A model generated the notes under the pieces. That model was given only the letters and a program-made list of their open reading frames with translations. It did no database searches and was not told the DNA's origin. Positions 1-8,911 of a stretch of DNA of 45,208 nucleotides are shown piece after piece. The translations under genes and the position numbers were made by a program. Each line of letters starts with the position of its first letter. Positions within the stretch are counted from its first letter, which is position 1. Origin of the DNA: Pseudomonas cichorii (lineage in GTDB: Bacteria; Pseudomonadota; Gammaproteobacteria; Pseudomonadales; Pseudomonadaceae); NCBI RefSeq assembly GCF_003700275.1, contig NZ_RBRE01000038.1:1-45208 (forward strand), given 5' to 3'.

Positions 1-92
1 CAGGTGGGGGTTTTGTCTTTCTGGGCTATTGGAATCACCTGTCCATTGCCAACAACAATGCGCTGGTGGGTGTAGTCGAGATCTTCGATTGA
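1..92 (+). CDS. 3' end of an unidentified protein-coding gene (partial)
   Basis: The third frame is open from the window edge to a TGA at 90-92 and gives 29 residues ending in ALVGVVEIFD. Third codon positions are mostly G or C, as in the surrounding genes, which is why I take it as a real C-terminus. It converges on the LysR gene, whose stop lies 10 bases further on. No family can be named from so short a tail. Confidence 0.45.
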   Translation, partial: GGGFVFLGYWNHLSIANNNALVGVVEIFD

Positions 93-102
93 CTCTTCAG
101 CT

Positions 103-1008
103 TCAGTTCTTGAAGGCGGTCATTTCCTGCAAGAGGATCGTCATCAGCCGACTGGCACCAACGCTGAGCTGCCGACCGAGGCGGCTTATCAGGTGAGTCT
201 GCGGACTGCTGAACACTTCGTGCTGCAACGGCAGGGCCAGTAGCTTTCCGGCCTTCATTTCTTCCTCGATCACAAAGGTCGGCAGCAGCGTGACCCCGCC
301 ATGCATGGCGAAGTGCTTGAGCATGGCGAAGGTGTTGCAGGTCAGCACCGGCTTTACTGAAACCCCCAGTTGGTGCTCGGCCTGCAGCAGAATCTGGCGT
401 ATGCCGTAGGACACTCCCGGCAGGGCCAGTTGATAGCGATCCAGGCCCTTGAGTTCCAGCGGGCCTTTCTCCTGAGCCAGCGGATGGTTCGGCCCGGTCA
501 CCACGCAAACCGGTTGCCGCTGATGCGCGTGGGAGCGGATTTTCGGGTCCGCTGCCGGATTGAAGACCAGGCCGATATGCGCTTCGTCTTCCACCACCTG
601 GCGGATCACCTCGTTACTGCCGCAGACATTCACGATCAGTTCTATCTTGGGATAGAGCGCCGAAAACCTTGCCAGCGGCTGCGCCAGGCTTTCCAGAAAA
701 CCTTCGCCTGAAACCAGCGTCACCGAACCACTGTGCAAGCCACGCAATGCCTGGATGGACTCCAGCAAGACTTCCTGTTGGGTGAGTCTCTGCCGGTAAT
801 ACGTCAACACCTTATCGCCAGCCTCGGTGGGTTTGACGCCACGTCGATGTCTTTCCAGCAGCGGAGAACCAAGCTCCTGCTCAAGTTGCGCGATCTGTCG
901 GCTGACGGCGGAAGGTGCCACGTTCAGGAAGTCGGCAGCGGCCCGGACACTGCCCAGGCGCACTGCTTCAAAGAAATAAAGAATCCGGCGATCCTGAACG
1001 AGGCTCAT
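103..1008 (-). CDS. LysR-family transcriptional regulator
   Basis: A 301-residue LysR-type regulator. The first 60 residues form the winged helix-turn-helix (FFEAVRLGSVRAAADFLNVAPSAVSRQIAQLE is split around the recognition helix), followed by the LysR substrate-binding domain (about residues 90-295). The reading frame is open far upstream, but the start at 1008 is the one that gives the normal LysR N-terminus (MSLVQDRRILYFFEAV). It is divergent from the five-gene operon beginning at 1114 and is its most likely regulator, since LysR proteins usually control the adjacent divergent operon. The effector is unknown. A dyad at 1021-1035 is a candidate operator. Confidence 0.9.
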   Translation of the reverse strand: MSLVQDRRILYFFEAVRLGSVRAAADFLNVAPSAVSRQIAQLEQELGSPLLERHRRGVKPTEAGDKVLTYYRQRLTQQEVLLESIQALRGLHSGSVTLVSGEGFLESLAQPLARFSALYPKIELIVNVCGSNEVIRQVVEDEAHIGLVFNPAADPKIRSHAHQRQPVCVVTGPNHPLAQEKGPLELKGLDRYQLALPGVSYGIRQILLQAEHQLGVSVKPVLTCNTFAMLKHFAMHGGVTLLPTFVIEEEMKAGKLLALPLQHEVFSSPQTHLISRLGRQLSVGASRLMTILLQEMTAFKN

Positions 1009-1020
1009 GACTTTCCTGTG

Positions 1021-1035
1021 TTGCGCTAAAGGCAA
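1021..1035. promoter_or_regulatory. Candidate LysR operator between the LysR gene and the CysE-like operon
   Basis: TTGCGCTAAAGGCAA is a TTGC/GCAA inverted repeat that contains a T-N11-A core, the usual LysR-binding pattern. It lies in the 105-bp divergent intergenic region, 12 bp upstream of the LysR start and 78 bp upstream of the acetyltransferase start. This is inferred from pattern and position only. Confidence 0.4.
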
Positions 1036-1113
1036 CATAAATTCAATTTTTGGATTATTGCTGATGGGGGTAAGCGCTGTCCATACTCGATCCATCCGCA
1101 AACGGGAGGATGT

Positions 1114-1875
1114 ATGACAGCTCTTTGGCAATGTCTGCGCGAACAGGCGCAACAGCTTGGCGAACGTAATCCGGTGCTTGCCCTGCATGCACAGAACCGG
1201 ATTCTTGCACATTCGTCCCTTGAGTCGGCGCTGGCTGCCAACCTGGCGCATCAGCTCCAGGACCAGGTTCCGGATGCCGACCTGCAGAGCTGGTTCAAGG
1301 CCGTCATACAGTCCAGTCCTGCCATTACCGAGGCTGCGACAGCGGACATCAATCATCTGGTGATCGTCAACCCAGCGTGTCCCGATCATCTGACCGCGTT
1401 TCTGAGCTTTCGCGGAATCCTCGCCGTACAGGCCCATCGCATCGCCCACTCGCTGTGGAGCGACGGAGACATCCAGAGTGCCGTGCTCTTGCAGAACTGG
1501 GCGGCCAAGGCCTGGAGTATCGATATTCATCCCGCCGCCCGGCTTGGCAAAGCCCTGTTCGTCGATCACGGCATCGGCCTGGTGATCGGCGAGACCGCCG
1601 TGGTCGAGGATGAAGTCAGTCTCTGGCATGGCGTCACGTTGGGCAGCACCCTCAGCGAAGCCGGGGATCGTCATCCCAAGATTCGTCGCGGTGCGCTGAT
1701 CTGCGCCGGTGCAACGGTGCTGGGCAATATCGAAGTGGGCGAGCGCGCCATCGTCGCTGCCAACTCCGTGGTGCTCAAGCCAGTGCCCGCAGGCGTGGTG
1801 GTTGCCGGTACGCCCGCCAGGCCTGTCGGTAACGCACCAGCGTCACTCGCGACCTTTACCAGCAAAACACAATAA
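1114..1875 (+). CDS. CysE-family serine O-acetyltransferase-like protein
   Basis: A 253-residue protein of the CysE family, which transfers acetyl from acetyl-CoA to the hydroxyl of serine. An N-terminal helical part leads to a left-handed beta-helix of hexapeptide repeats (about residues 145-235). The motifs RGILAVQAHRIAH, DHGIGLVIGETA and GDRHPKI line up with the CysE segments that carry the active-site residues, including the histidines of the second and third motifs, so the enzyme should be active. A GGGAGGA ribosome site ends 3 bases before the ATG. Pseudomonads normally carry a CysE next to the isc genes, so this second copy, first gene of a catabolic-looking operon, probably has a special role. 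Whether it makes O-acetylserine for cysteine or acetylates a pathway intermediate is open. Confidence 0.8.
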   Translation: MTALWQCLREQAQQLGERNPVLALHAQNRILAHSSLESALAANLAHQLQDQVPDADLQSWFKAVIQSSPAITEAATADINHLVIVNPACPDHLTAFLSFRGILAVQAHRIAHSLWSDGDIQSAVLLQNWAAKAWSIDIHPAARLGKALFVDHGIGLVIGETAVVEDEVSLWHGVTLGSTLSEAGDRHPKIRRGALICAGATVLGNIEVGERAIVAANSVVLKPVPAGVVVAGTPARPVGNAPASLATFTSKTQ

Positions 1876-1896
1876 TGACTCAGGGATAGCCCGCAT

Positions 1897-2790
1897 ATGG
1901 CCGCAGTCGCTCAGTTTCCACAAGGTATCGATCATCCACTGGTTACGGTGCGCGACCATGCGCATGTGCTGCAGCTCTATCGGAAGATGGGCTTCATGCC
2001 GTCTCCGGTCAGCTATCACCCATGGGGCAGCGTGACCTCGTTGATGATGTTCGAGAGCAACTTCATCGAGCTGATCGGCATCGATGATCCTGCAAAGTTC
2101 GGCACCAACTCGGTCAATGGCTTCTGCTTCGGTCGCCAGTTGAATGAGTTTCTGCAGCGTGGCGAAGAAGGCGTATCGCTGGTGGCCTTGCACAGCAAGG
2201 ATGCCGACGCCGATCACGCCCGGCTGGTCGAAGCCGGCCTGCCGAGTCAGGGGCGGATCGATTTTCGTCGCAGCATGACCCTGCCGGATGGCCAGCCCGA
2301 TGAAGCGGTGGTGTCCCTGGGGCTGTTTATCGACCCGGCATTACCTGACGCCTCGAACTTTATCTGCCATCAGCATCGTCCGGAACTGATCTGGGTGCCG
2401 GGCTGGCAGAACCACTGCAATGGCGTGGACGGAATTGTCAGCGTGACCTATCTGGCTGACCCGGCAGAGCTTGAAACGCGCTGGAAAGCGCTCTACGGCG
2501 ACGATGCGGTGTCTTTCAGCGGCAATGTGTTGCTGGCCGACACCCGCTGCGGCGTTCTGCGCGCCATGGATGTCGCCACTGCCGCCCTGCAATACCCGGG
2601 CGTCAGGTTGCCGCACGCTGCGAGCGAACGTGCGCATGCCATTGCCATCGGCCTGCATACCAGGAGCCTGGACACGGTGCGCTTCATTCTCGAACACAAC
2701 GCAGTACCCCATGAGCAAGTGCCGGGCCGCGTCATGGTGCAGCCCGAAGCGGCCGGCAACGTCATTCTTGAATTCGTACAAAACCTTTAA
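1897..2790 (+). CDS. VOC (glyoxalase-like) family protein
   Basis: A 297-residue protein with two vicinal-oxygen-chelate halves. The opening FPQGIDHPLVTVRDHAHVL and the later SLVALHSKDADADHARLVEAG resemble the Glyoxalase_3 type of lyase/dioxygenase-like proteins. The second half (about residues 165-297) repeats the fold (GIVSVTYLADPAELETRW). Family members bind a metal and act on a range of substrates, so the reaction cannot be read from the sequence. It starts 21 bases after the acetyltransferase and ends 14 bases before the dehydrogenase, which places it in the same operon. A lyase or isomerase step in that pathway is the reasonable guess. Confidence 0.8.
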   Translation: MAAVAQFPQGIDHPLVTVRDHAHVLQLYRKMGFMPSPVSYHPWGSVTSLMMFESNFIELIGIDDPAKFGTNSVNGFCFGRQLNEFLQRGEEGVSLVALHSKDADADHARLVEAGLPSQGRIDFRRSMTLPDGQPDEAVVSLGLFIDPALPDASNFICHQHRPELIWVPGWQNHCNGVDGIVSVTYLADPAELETRWKALYGDDAVSFSGNVLLADTRCGVLRAMDVATAALQYPGVRLPHAASERAHAIAIGLHTRSLDTVRFILEHNAVPHEQVPGRVMVQPEAAGNVILEFVQNL

Positions 2791-2804
2791 CCGAGATGCG
2801 GAAC

Positions 2805-3695
2805 ATGACTTTGAAAGTAGGTGTGATCGGACTGGGCAACATGGGCGGCGGCATGGCGGCCACCCTGGCAGGCAAAGGCTTTGATGTGAGCGGTTTCGAC
2901 CTGTCTCAGGCCGCACTGGCGCAAGCCCAAGGCAAAGGCGTGAAGCCGGTTGCCGAGCGCCGGCAACTGATTCAGGAGTCGGACATTCTGATCCTGTCCC
3001 TGCCCAAGGCCGAGCATGTCGAGTCGGTGTGCCTGGGCGAGGGCGGCATCATCGAGTTCGCACGCAAAGGCCTGGTCGTGGTCGATACCACCACTTCGAC
3101 ACCGGAAATGAGCCGCAAGGTGGCTGCCGAACTGTTGAAAGCCGGCGTGGCCTTTATCGATGCCCCGGTTTCCGGCGGCCCCAAAGGCGCAGCCACCGGC
3201 ACGATGTCGATGGTAATCGGTGCCGAGGACGATGATCTGGCCCGTGTCATGCCGGTGCTGGAAGGCATGAGCGGTACTCGCGTGCACGTCGGCAAGTGTG
3301 GTGCCGGCAACGTCGCCAAGATCGCCAACAATATGCTGGCTGCCTGTCACCTGATCAGCACCGCCGAAGCGGTCGCGATGGCGGCCAGGGCCGGTGTCGA
3401 TCCGGAAAAGCTGCTGCAGGGCCTCAACGCCGGTTCCGGCCGCAGTGGCGCGACCCAGGTCATGTTCCCGACCTGGGTACTCAACAAGGCCTACGACTCG
3501 GGTTTCACCATGGGCCTGATGCGCAAGGACGTAGGCCTGGCCAGTGATCTGGCCGACAGTCTGGACATGGAACTGCCGCTGTCGCGCATCGTTGCGCAAC
3601 TGTGGAAAGCCAGCAGCGAAACCCTGGCGGATAACGAAGACTTCTGCGCAATCGTGCAGCGTACCGATGCCCAACTTTTTGGCCGTGGAGAGTAA
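2805..3695 (+). CDS. NAD(P)-dependent beta-hydroxyacid dehydrogenase (3-hydroxyisobutyrate dehydrogenase family)
   Basis: A 296-residue beta-hydroxyacid dehydrogenase. The Rossmann motif GVIGLGNMGGG sits at residues 6-16, the substrate motif DAPVSGGPKGA at 119-129, and the catalytic lysine region GNVAKIANN at 168-176 (Lys172); Lys241 in LMRKD is the second conserved lysine. An in-frame ATG at 2796 would add three residues; I prefer 2805 because it gives the compact N-terminus typical of the family. Members include 3-hydroxyisobutyrate, tartronate-semialdehyde, L-threonate and L-serine dehydrogenases. Here it is followed three bases later by an aldehyde dehydrogenase, so an alcohol-to-aldehyde-to-acid pair is likely. 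Substrate unknown. Confidence 0.87.
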   Translation: MTLKVGVIGLGNMGGGMAATLAGKGFDVSGFDLSQAALAQAQGKGVKPVAERRQLIQESDILILSLPKAEHVESVCLGEGGIIEFARKGLVVVDTTTSTPEMSRKVAAELLKAGVAFIDAPVSGGPKGAATGTMSMVIGAEDDDLARVMPVLEGMSGTRVHVGKCGAGNVAKIANNMLAACHLISTAEAVAMAARAGVDPEKLLQGLNAGSGRSGATQVMFPTWVLNKAYDSGFTMGLMRKDVGLASDLADSLDMELPLSRIVAQLWKASSETLADNEDFCAIVQRTDAQLFGRGE

Positions 3696-3698
3696 CCG

Positions 3699-5216
3699 AT
3701 GAGCACTGCAAGAATTCTCGAACTGCTGCGCCCTTACTGGGGCGACCGCAGTGTGATTGCCAGTTATGTCGGCGGTGAGTTCATCGAGGGCCACGGTGCG
3801 CCGGTAGAAGTGCGCAACGCCCATGACGACACGCTGCTGCTGAGCTTCCCCGATGCCGATGACTCGCTGGTAGAAGAGGCGGACAAGGCTGCCAGGGCCG
3901 CTCAGGCGCAATGGTGGGCACTGACTGCCCAGGCGCGTGGTCGTGCCATGTACCAGATCGGTTCACTGGTTCGCGAAGAGCTGGAAAACCTGGCGCAGAT
4001 CGAATCCCTGACCGCCAACAAGCCGATTCGCGATGCGCGGGTCGAAGTGCTCAAGGTGGCCGAGATGTTCGAGTACTACGCCGGTTGGGCCGACAAGCTG
4101 CACGGCGAAGTCATTCCGGTGCCGACCACGCACCTGAACTACGTGACCTACGAGCCACTGGGCACCGTGTTGCAGATCACCCCATGGAACGCGCCGATCT
4201 TCACGTGCGGCTGGCAGATCGCGCCTGCGATTGCCGCCGGTAACGCGGTCATCCTCAAGCCCTCCGAACTGACCCCGCTCAGCTCGTTGATGATCGGGGT
4301 ATTGATCGAACGTGCCGGTGTGCCCAAAGGACTGGTCAACGTGATTGCCGGTTTCGGTCACTCCATCGGCCAGGCCTTCATTGCCAGGGCCGATATCCGC
4401 AAAGTGGTGTTCGTGGGCTCGCCTGCAACCGGTCGGCATATCGCGGTGGCTGCGGCTCAGCGTTGCATTCCCGCGGTGCTGGAACTGGGCGGCAAGTCGG
4501 CCAATATCGTGTTTGAAGATGCCGATCTGGAAGTCGCCCTGCGCGGTGCCCAGGCGGCGATCTTCTCCGGCGCGGGCCAGAGCTGTGTGTCCGGCTCGCG
4601 TTTGCTGGTGCAGGAATCGATTTTCGAGAAGTTCACCAATGCGCTGGCCGTAGCTGCCACGCAATTCAAGGTCGGTGATCCCGGCGATCCGGAAACCCAG
4701 ATCGGCCCGATCAACAACGCCAGGCAGTACAACCATGTGAAAGCCATGGTCGAAGGAGCCCTGAAAGACGGCGCCCGGCTGGTCGGCAAAGACGCCGATC
4801 CAATCCCCGACAAACCGGGTTACTACGTCAACCCGACGGTACTGGCCGGCAGTAACGAGCTGTATTGCGCCCAGGAAGAAATCTTTGGCCCGGTGGTCGT
4901 GGCCATCCCGTTCAAGGATGAAGAAGACGCCATTCGCATCGCCAACGACAGCCGTTTCGGCCTGGCCGGCGGCGTCTGGACCCGTGATGTCGGCCGCGCC
5001 CATCGCGTCGCCCGGCAAGTGCGCGCCGGGACTTTCTGGGTCAATGGCTACAAGACCATTCACGTCAGCTCGCCATTCGGTGGATACGGCGAAAGTGGGT
5101 ATGGTCGTTCATCGGGCCTCGATGCACTGCGCGAGTACAGCGAAGTGAAAAGCGTCTGGGTCGAAACCGCCGCCAAGCCTGCTGCAAGCTTTGGCTATGG
5201 CGCGAGTCTGGAGTAA
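3699..5216 (+). CDS. NAD(P)-dependent aldehyde dehydrogenase
   Basis: A 505-residue member of the aldehyde dehydrogenase superfamily at full length. The catalytic Asn164 lies in TPWNAPIF, the general base Glu262 in LELGGKSANIVF and the nucleophile Cys296 in GAGQSCVSGSR. It oxidises an aldehyde to an acid in the cytoplasm. The gene follows the beta-hydroxyacid dehydrogenase by 3 bases and precedes the M20 amidohydrolase by 5, so the three are co-translated and probably act on one substrate in sequence: alcohol, aldehyde, acid, then amide removal. The specific aldehyde cannot be told from the sequence. Confidence 0.9.
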   Translation: MSTARILELLRPYWGDRSVIASYVGGEFIEGHGAPVEVRNAHDDTLLLSFPDADDSLVEEADKAARAAQAQWWALTAQARGRAMYQIGSLVREELENLAQIESLTANKPIRDARVEVLKVAEMFEYYAGWADKLHGEVIPVPTTHLNYVTYEPLGTVLQITPWNAPIFTCGWQIAPAIAAGNAVILKPSELTPLSSLMIGVLIERAGVPKGLVNVIAGFGHSIGQAFIARADIRKVVFVGSPATGRHIAVAAAQRCIPAVLELGGKSANIVFEDADLEVALRGAQAAIFSGAGQSCVSGSRLLVQESIFEKFTNALAVAATQFKVGDPGDPETQIGPINNARQYNHVKAMVEGALKDGARLVGKDADPIPDKPGYYVNPTVLAGSNELYCAQEEIFGPVVVAIPFKDEEDAIRIANDSRFGLAGGVWTRDVGRAHRVARQVRAGTFWVNGYKTIHVSSPFGGYGESGYGRSSGLDALREYSEVKSVWVETAAKPAASFGYGASLE

Positions 5217-5221
5217 CTGTC

Positions 5222-6379
5222 ATGAGGATTTCCAAAGCCCTGATCGAACAGGCCACTGTCTGGCGCCGCACGATTCACGCCGCGCCCGAACTGGGTTTCA
5301 AGGAGCTGCAAACCTCCGATCAGGTGGCGCGTCTGCTGACCAGCTTCGGCATCGAGGTGCATCGCGGCCTTGGTGGCACCGGCGTGGTCGGCACCTTGCG
5401 CATTGGTGATGGCCCGGTCATCGGTATTCGCGCCGACATGGATGCGTTGCCGATCCAGGAGCTGGGCAACAGTGCGCACAAGTCGGTACACAAGGGCTGC
5501 ATGCATGCCTGCGGCCACGATGGCCATACCGCGATTCTGCTGGCCACCGCCCGGCATCTGTCTGAAACCCGCAACTTTCGCGGCACGGTGCATTTCGTTT
5601 TTCAGCCCGCCGAAGAAAACCTGGGCGGCGCACAGCGCATGATCGAGGACGGGCTGTTCGAGCTGTTCCCGATGGATGCGATCTACGGCCTGCACAACTG
5701 GCCGGGCGTTCCGGCAGGCAATGTGGTGATCAATCCCGGTCCGATGATGGCTTCGCTGGATACCTTCGAGATCACCCTGACCGGCAAGGGCAGCCATGCG
5801 GCCATGCCGGACAAGGGCACCGATCCGATCGTGGCGGCTGCCGAGCTGGTAGTGGGGCTGCAAACCATTGTGTCGCGGCGTCTGTCACCGCTGGACTCGG
5901 CGGTGGTCAGCATCACCCAGTTCAATGCCGGGGAAGCGATCAACGTCATCCCGGAAACGGCGGTATTGCGCGGTACGGTGCGTTGCCTGCAAACGCCGGT
6001 ACGCGCCAGGGTCGAGCAACTGATCGGCGAGTTCGTCGAGCGTTTGCCGACGGCTTTCGGGGTGCGTGGCGAGCTGGTCTATAACGTTGGCTACCCGGTT
6101 ACCGAGAACCATGTCGACGCGGCGGCGACCATCCGGCGCGCGGCGGTTGCTGCGGTTGGTGAGGCCAATGTGCAGTGGGGTTGCAACCCGTCGATGGCCT
6201 CCGAAGATTTTGCCTTCATGCTGCATGCCTGTCCGGGCGCTTACGTCTGGCTCGGGGTGGACGGCGAGAAGCCGTCAGCCGCACTGCATAACCCGTATTA
6301 CGACTTCAACGATCAGGTGATCGAGTCGGGTGTTGCGGTGTGGACGGCGTTGGTGGAGCAGTGTTTGCCTGTGAGCTGA
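5222..6379 (+). CDS. M20 family amidohydrolase (hippurate hydrolase / N-acyl-amino-acid deacylase type)
   Basis: A 385-residue M20D metallopeptidase-like amidohydrolase. The metal site is complete: Cys97 and His99 in HACGHDGHTA, Glu131/Glu132 in FQPAEEN, His158 in GLHNW, and a late HNPYYDFND segment. A central dimerisation domain covers about residues 180-295. These enzymes cleave an acyl group from an N-acylated amino acid. As the last gene of an operon that starts with an acetyltransferase, it is the natural candidate to remove a protecting acetyl group once the oxidations are done; that role is inferred from gene order. A REP hairpin follows the stop. Confidence 0.88.
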   Translation: MRISKALIEQATVWRRTIHAAPELGFKELQTSDQVARLLTSFGIEVHRGLGGTGVVGTLRIGDGPVIGIRADMDALPIQELGNSAHKSVHKGCMHACGHDGHTAILLATARHLSETRNFRGTVHFVFQPAEENLGGAQRMIEDGLFELFPMDAIYGLHNWPGVPAGNVVINPGPMMASLDTFEITLTGKGSHAAMPDKGTDPIVAAAELVVGLQTIVSRRLSPLDSAVVSITQFNAGEAINVIPETAVLRGTVRCLQTPVRARVEQLIGEFVERLPTAFGVRGELVYNVGYPVTENHVDAAATIRRAAVAAVGEANVQWGCNPSMASEDFAFMLHACPGAYVWLGVDGEKPSAALHNPYYDFNDQVIESGVAVWTALVEQCLPVS

Positions 6380-6391
6380 CCAGATCCGCCA

Positions 6392-6436
6392 GGAGCGGAT
6401 TCATTCGCGAAGCCTTTTCGCGAATGAATTCGCTCC
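6392..6436. repeat. REP palindrome pair forming a 20-bp hairpin between convergent genes
   Basis: Two inverted copies of the local REP unit (6392-6411 and 6417-6436) pair over 20 bp with a five-base loop and one G-T wobble. It lies between the stops of the M20 gene and sdaA, so transcripts from both sides would end in the same hairpin; it may help termination or protect 3' ends. No T run follows. Related units occur at 10641, 19052-19104, 30583-30665, 35402 and 37556. Confidence 0.85.
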
Positions 6437-6444
6437 AGGTGGTA

Positions 6445-7821
6445 TTAGCATTCCACCAGATTCACCGCCAGGCCACCACGTGACGTTTCCTTGTACTTGT
6501 CGTGCATGTCGGCGCCGGTATCGCGCATGGTGCGGATGGCGTGGTCCAGGGAAATGAAGTGCTCGCCATCGCCGCGCAGGGCCATTTGTGCGGCGTTGAT
6601 GGCCTTGACCGCTGCAATGGCGTTGCGCTCGATGCAAGGCACCTGAACCAGCCCGCCAACCGGGTCGCAGGTCAGGCCCAGGTTATGTTCCAGACCGATT
6701 TCCGCAGCGTTTTCCACTTGCTCCGGCGAGGCGCCGAGAATCTCGGCAAGCCCGGCGGCAGCCATTGCGCAGGCTGAGCCGACTTCGCCCTGGCAGCCCA
6801 CTTCGGCGCCCGAGATCGACGCGTTTTTCTTGCACAGAATGCCCACGGCAGCCGCGCTGAGAAAGAAGCGCACCACGTCGTCGTCATTGGCTGCCGGGTT
6901 GAATTTCATGAAGTAATGCAGCACCGCAGGCACGATGCCCGCAGCGCCATTGGTCGGCGCGGTCACCATGCGGCCACCGGCAGCGTTTTCCTCGTTGACT
7001 GCCAGGGCGAACAGGTTGACCCATTCCATGGCGCTGAGGGTCGAGCCGATCACGTTGGGGTTGTCGAGGTTCTGCAGGCTTTGATGCAGGCGGTAGGCGC
7101 GGCGCCGGACATTCAGGCCGCCAGGCAGAATCCCGGTTTCGCTCAGGCCCTTGTTCACGCAGTCGCGCATTGCTTCCCAGATCACCATGATCTTCTCGCG
7201 AATCTCTTCCTCGCTGCGCCAGGCCTTTTCATTGGCCATCATCAAGGCCGAAATGCTCAGGCCATGGGTCTTGCACAGCTTGAGCAACTGCGCGCCGCTG
7301 GAAAAATCATAGGGCAGCACGGTGTCATCGTTGTCCAGCACGCCACTGGCCGCCTGTGCAGCGTCGATCACGAAACCGCCACCGACTGAATAGTAGGTCT
7401 GCTCGAACAGCTCACCTGTTTGCCCGTAAGCGCACAGTGTCATGCCATTGGGGTGATAGGGCAGGCTTTCGTCCAGCAGGCACATGTCGCGCTGCCAGAT
7501 GAAATTGATCTCCCGCTCGCCGCCCAGCAGCAACAGGCCGTTCTCCAGCAATGCGTCGATGCGTTGATTGACCTGGCTGGGATCGATCTGGTCTGGCCAT
7601 TCGCCCAGTAAACCCATGACAGTTGCCCGATCACTGCCATGACCGATGCCCGTAGCCGAAAGAGAACCGTACAATCTGACCTCGATCCGTTCTACGCTAT
7701 GCAACTGATTGCGGTCGCGCAGATCGGTGACGAACAGCGCCCCGGCCCTCATTGGCCCTACGGTGTGTGAACTGGAGGGGCCGATGCCGATTTTGAACAT
7801 GTCGAAGACGCTGATAGCCAT
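6445..7821 (-). CDS. sdaA: L-serine dehydratase (L-serine ammonia-lyase)
   Basis: A 458-residue single-chain, iron-sulfur L-serine dehydratase that converts L-serine to pyruvate and ammonia. The N-terminal part begins [23 protein letters not shown], the family's strongest signature; the C-terminal part carries the cluster-binding cysteines in [21 protein letters not shown] and [12 protein letters not shown] three bases upstream is in frame, but the ATG at 7821 has the better AGGA spacing and gives the usual length. The gene is divergent from a DsdC/GcvA-like LysR gene and convergent with the amidohydrolase, so it may feed on serine released by the neighbouring operon. Confidence 0.95.
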   Translation of the reverse strand: MAISVFDMFKIGIGPSSSHTVGPMRAGALFVTDLRDRNQLHSVERIEVRLYGSLSATGIGHGSDRATVMGLLGEWPDQIDPSQVNQRIDALLENGLLLLGGEREINFIWQRDMCLLDESLPYHPNGMTLCAYGQTGELFEQTYYSVGGGFVIDAAQAASGVLDNDDTVLPYDFSSGAQLLKLCKTHGLSISALMMANEKAWRSEEEIREKIMVIWEAMRDCVNKGLSETGILPGGLNVRRRAYRLHQSLQNLDNPNVIGSTLSAMEWVNLFALAVNEENAAGGRMVTAPTNGAAGIVPAVLHYFMKFNPAANDDDVVRFFLSAAAVGILCKKNASISGAEVGCQGEVGSACAMAAAGLAEILGASPEQVENAAEIGLEHNLGLTCDPVGGLVQVPCIERNAIAAVKAINAAQMALRGDGEHFISLDHAIRTMRDTGADMHDKYKETSRGGLAVNLVEC

Positions 7822-7947
7822 CACGGAGATCCTGCAAATGAGTTTCCATGGGAGTCATGGGCTCCCTCTTTATGGTCCTAATGTTTGGCTTCCGGCCTTC
7901 AAACGGCAAACGATTGTTCCTATGCAACGCTTTAGCGGAACTCCTCA

Positions 7948-8865
7948 ATGAGCAGAATCTTCAACGCACAGATGCACGCCTGGCTACAGGTCTTCGCCTG
8001 TGCAGCCCGGCATCTCTCCTTTACCCGTTGTGCCGAAGAGCTGCATGTAACGCCTGGCGCCATCAGCCAGCAGATGCGTCAGCTCGAAGAGCGCCTGGGG
8101 TTTGCCTTGTTTCACCGGGTCGGGCGCGGGCTTGAACTGACCGCCGAAGGGCAGCGGCTGGCGCTGGTGGCCAACGAAGTGCAGAGCCGGATCAGCGATG
8201 AGTTGCGCCTGTTGTATTCCGGACGGATCGGCGGCGTGTTCAAGCTGCGCTGCATTCCCTCGTTTCTCGGCAAATGGCTGATGCCGCGTCTGCCGCGCCT
8301 GCAGGAGGCCTTTCCCGACATTCAGTTGCGGATCATTGCCGAAGACAGCAGCGGCTCGTTGCGTGACGACGACTTCGACCTGGCCATCGATCTCAACGAC
8401 GGCAGCTATCCGGGCCTGATGACCACCACCTTGCTGGAAGAAGAGCTGTTCCCGGTGTGTTCACCGGCACTGCTGGAAGGCAAGCCGCCTCTGGATACGC
8501 CAAGCCAACTGGTGCACTTTCCGTTGCTGCACGACATCACGGCCTGGCGTGGCAGCTATGAATATGCCGAGTGGGAATTTTACCTGGCGGCCATCGGCGC
8601 GGCCGGGATCGATGTGCGGCGCGGTCATACCTTCAACCGTAACCACCTGACCATCGATGCCGCGAGAATGGGCATGGGCGTAGCCATTGCGCGCAAGACG
8701 CTGATCACCGACGAGCTGGAGCAGGGCTTGCTGATCGTGCCGTTCGGGCACCCGATCAAGGCCAAGAAGAAATACGTGCTGGCTTATCGCGAAGGCGCGT
8801 TGAGCACGCCGTCGCGGCGCGCAGTTCACGACTGGCTGGTCAACGAGGCAGTGCAGGACAAATGA
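7948..8865 (+). CDS. LysR-family regulator (GcvA/DsdC-like)
   Basis: A 305-residue LysR regulator. The N-terminal helix-turn-helix reads FACAARHLSFTRCAEELHVTPGAISQQMRQLE, which is the GcvA/DsdC/AmpR subgroup pattern, and the effector domain shows the RCIPSFLGKWLMPRLPRL stretch typical of that subgroup (both quoted strings are broken here by the domain boundary and are not continuous with each other). It faces sdaA across 126 bp and probably controls it, by analogy with serine-responsive members of the subgroup. It also converges on the DUF3100 gene, with a shared terminator between them. The effector is not known. Confidence 0.88.
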   Translation: MSRIFNAQMHAWLQVFACAARHLSFTRCAEELHVTPGAISQQMRQLEERLGFALFHRVGRGLELTAEGQRLALVANEVQSRISDELRLLYSGRIGGVFKLRCIPSFLGKWLMPRLPRLQEAFPDIQLRIIAEDSSGSLRDDDFDLAIDLNDGSYPGLMTTTLLEEELFPVCSPALLEGKPPLDTPSQLVHFPLLHDITAWRGSYEYAEWEFYLAAIGAAGIDVRRGHTFNRNHLTIDAARMGMGVAIARKTLITDELEQGLLIVPFGHPIKAKKKYVLAYREGALSTPSRRAVHDWLVNEAVQDK

Positions 8866-8893
8866 AAAGGGCGCACCAATTGGCGCGCCCTTT
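8866..8893. terminator. Bidirectional terminator-like hairpin
   Basis: AAAGGGCGC (8866-8874) pairs perfectly with GCGCCCTTT (8885-8893) across a 10-base loop that itself holds CCAATTGG. With A-rich and T-rich ends it can serve both the LysR gene and the convergent DUF3100 gene. Confidence 0.75.
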
Positions 8894-8911
8894 CCAGTAG
8901 ATCTGACGGAA

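Noticed and set aside
103..1674. Open frame of 523 codons extending the LysR gene over the acetyltransferase gene
   Set aside because: The extra 222 N-terminal residues are antisense to cysE-like coding sequence and have no family pattern; the LysR protein is complete from 1008.
2787..5063. Minus-strand frames of 374 and 366 codons
   Set aside because: Antisense shadows of the hydroxyacid and aldehyde dehydrogenase genes.
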